NCBI GenBank assembly: GCA_016210745.1
Contig: JACQTO010000245.1
Location: 1-51,054 of the forward strand
Length of the DNA stretch: 51,054 bases
Reading direction: 5' to 3'
From: Betaproteobacteria bacterium
GTDB lineage: Bacteria; Pseudomonadota; Gammaproteobacteria; Burkholderiales; SG8-39
The notes beneath the pieces were generated by a model. That model ran no database searches. It worked only from the letters and a program-made list of their open reading frames with translations, and was not told the origin of the DNA. This document shows positions 50,767 through 51,054 of the stretch, piece by piece (position 1 is the first letter of the stretch; every line of letters starts with the position of its first letter). A program made the translations under genes and the position numbers.

Positions 50767-51054
50767 ATGACCGCAATCTATCCGACCCTCAAGGACCGGG
50801 TCGCTATCGTCACCGGCGGCGGCCGGGGATTGGGGCGTTCCTTTGTGCGGCATTTCGCCGAACAGGGCGCCATCCCCGTGATTGCGCAACGCAACGGCGA
50901 GGCCGCTATCGCCCTGCAGCAGGAACTCGAAGCGCAGGGGCAGCGCGCGCTCGCCGTTCGGACCGATGTCTCGGACCCGGACTCGGTCGCCGCTATGGTC
51001 GAGCGCACGCTTGCCGCCCTGGGCCGCATCGACGTGCTGGTCAACAACGCGGCC
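50767..51054 (+). CDS. Short-chain dehydrogenase/reductase, 3' end outside the window
   Basis: The first 96 residues of an SDR: TGGGRGLGRSF cofactor motif and the DVLVNNAA segment, ending at the window border. Starts at the ATG right after the repeat array, in the same direction as the thiolase. No clear ribosome site is seen, because the repeat occupies the leader. It is probably part of the same catabolic run. Confidence 0.85.
   Translation, partial: MTAIYPTLKDRVAIVTGGGRGLGRSFVRHFAEQGAIPVIAQRNGEAAIALQQELEAQGQRALAVRTDVSDPDSVAAMVERTLAALGRIDVLVNNAA

Overview
The window is GC-rich chromosomal DNA from a proteobacterium, most likely a betaproteobacterium. The evidence is the gene families present (Bug/TctC binding protein, betaproteobacterial-type Sox and Cbb clusters, DUF4197, NudC, DadA) and the codon use. 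The gene content points to a facultative autotroph that oxidises reduced sulfur and fixes CO2 by the Calvin cycle. It also has CoA-thioester and possibly aromatic catabolism. I saw no rRNA, tRNA, CRISPR array, phage gene or transposase gene.

Layout. 1-4.9 kb: the 3' part of a DGQHR-domain gene, a DUF4197 protein, a vapBC toxin-antitoxin pair with a palindromic operator, a Kef-type K+/H+ antiporter and a pirin. 5.1-14.0 kb, plus strand: a sulfur-oxidation island. It runs fccA-fccB (sulfide dehydrogenase), a terminator, soxR (ArsR family), soxC-soxD-soxY-soxZ, a decayed DsrE-like pseudogene, then soxA-soxX-soxB. Together these encode a complete periplasmic SoxXA/YZ/B/CD system. 14.3-22.1 kb: a Glu/Leu dehydrogenase-family enzyme, a membrane diguanylate cyclase, a Tat-signal methyltransferase, an HpaB/4-hydroxybutyryl-CoA dehydratase-family flavoprotein with an unusual cysteine set, a MetE-like protein and a Liv-type binding protein.

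22.2-32.1 kb: the Calvin cycle cluster on the minus strand (cbbL-cbbS-fbp-prk-tkt-gap-pgk), with cbbR divergent. RuBisCO is form IA, and no cbbQ/cbbO or carboxysome genes are present here. 32.3-35.5 kb, plus strand: a beta-hydroxyacid dehydrogenase, nudC and a SpeD-SpeE fusion. 35.5-44.5 kb, minus strand: dadA, a PPDK-like protein lacking the PEP/pyruvate barrel, a large protein with a C-terminal DUF47/PhoU-like domain, a CaiB-type CoA-transferase and a lone molybdenum hydroxylase large subunit. 44.6-51 kb, plus strand: an apparent catabolic operon with alpha/beta hydrolase, UbiD-family decarboxylase, SDR, TctC-type binding protein, DUF35 protein, thiolase and a second SDR that runs off the window.

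The most unusual signal is a family of at least ten related intergenic repeats between 5 and 42 kb, about 150 bp when full length and present in both orientations. Complete copies have conserved flanks around a 20-24 bp hairpin. The arm sequence differs between copies, but the two arms change together so pairing is kept. Three copies lack the hairpin. Several copies overlap the stop codon of a neighbouring gene, and two split the Calvin cycle operon. I do not recognise this family.
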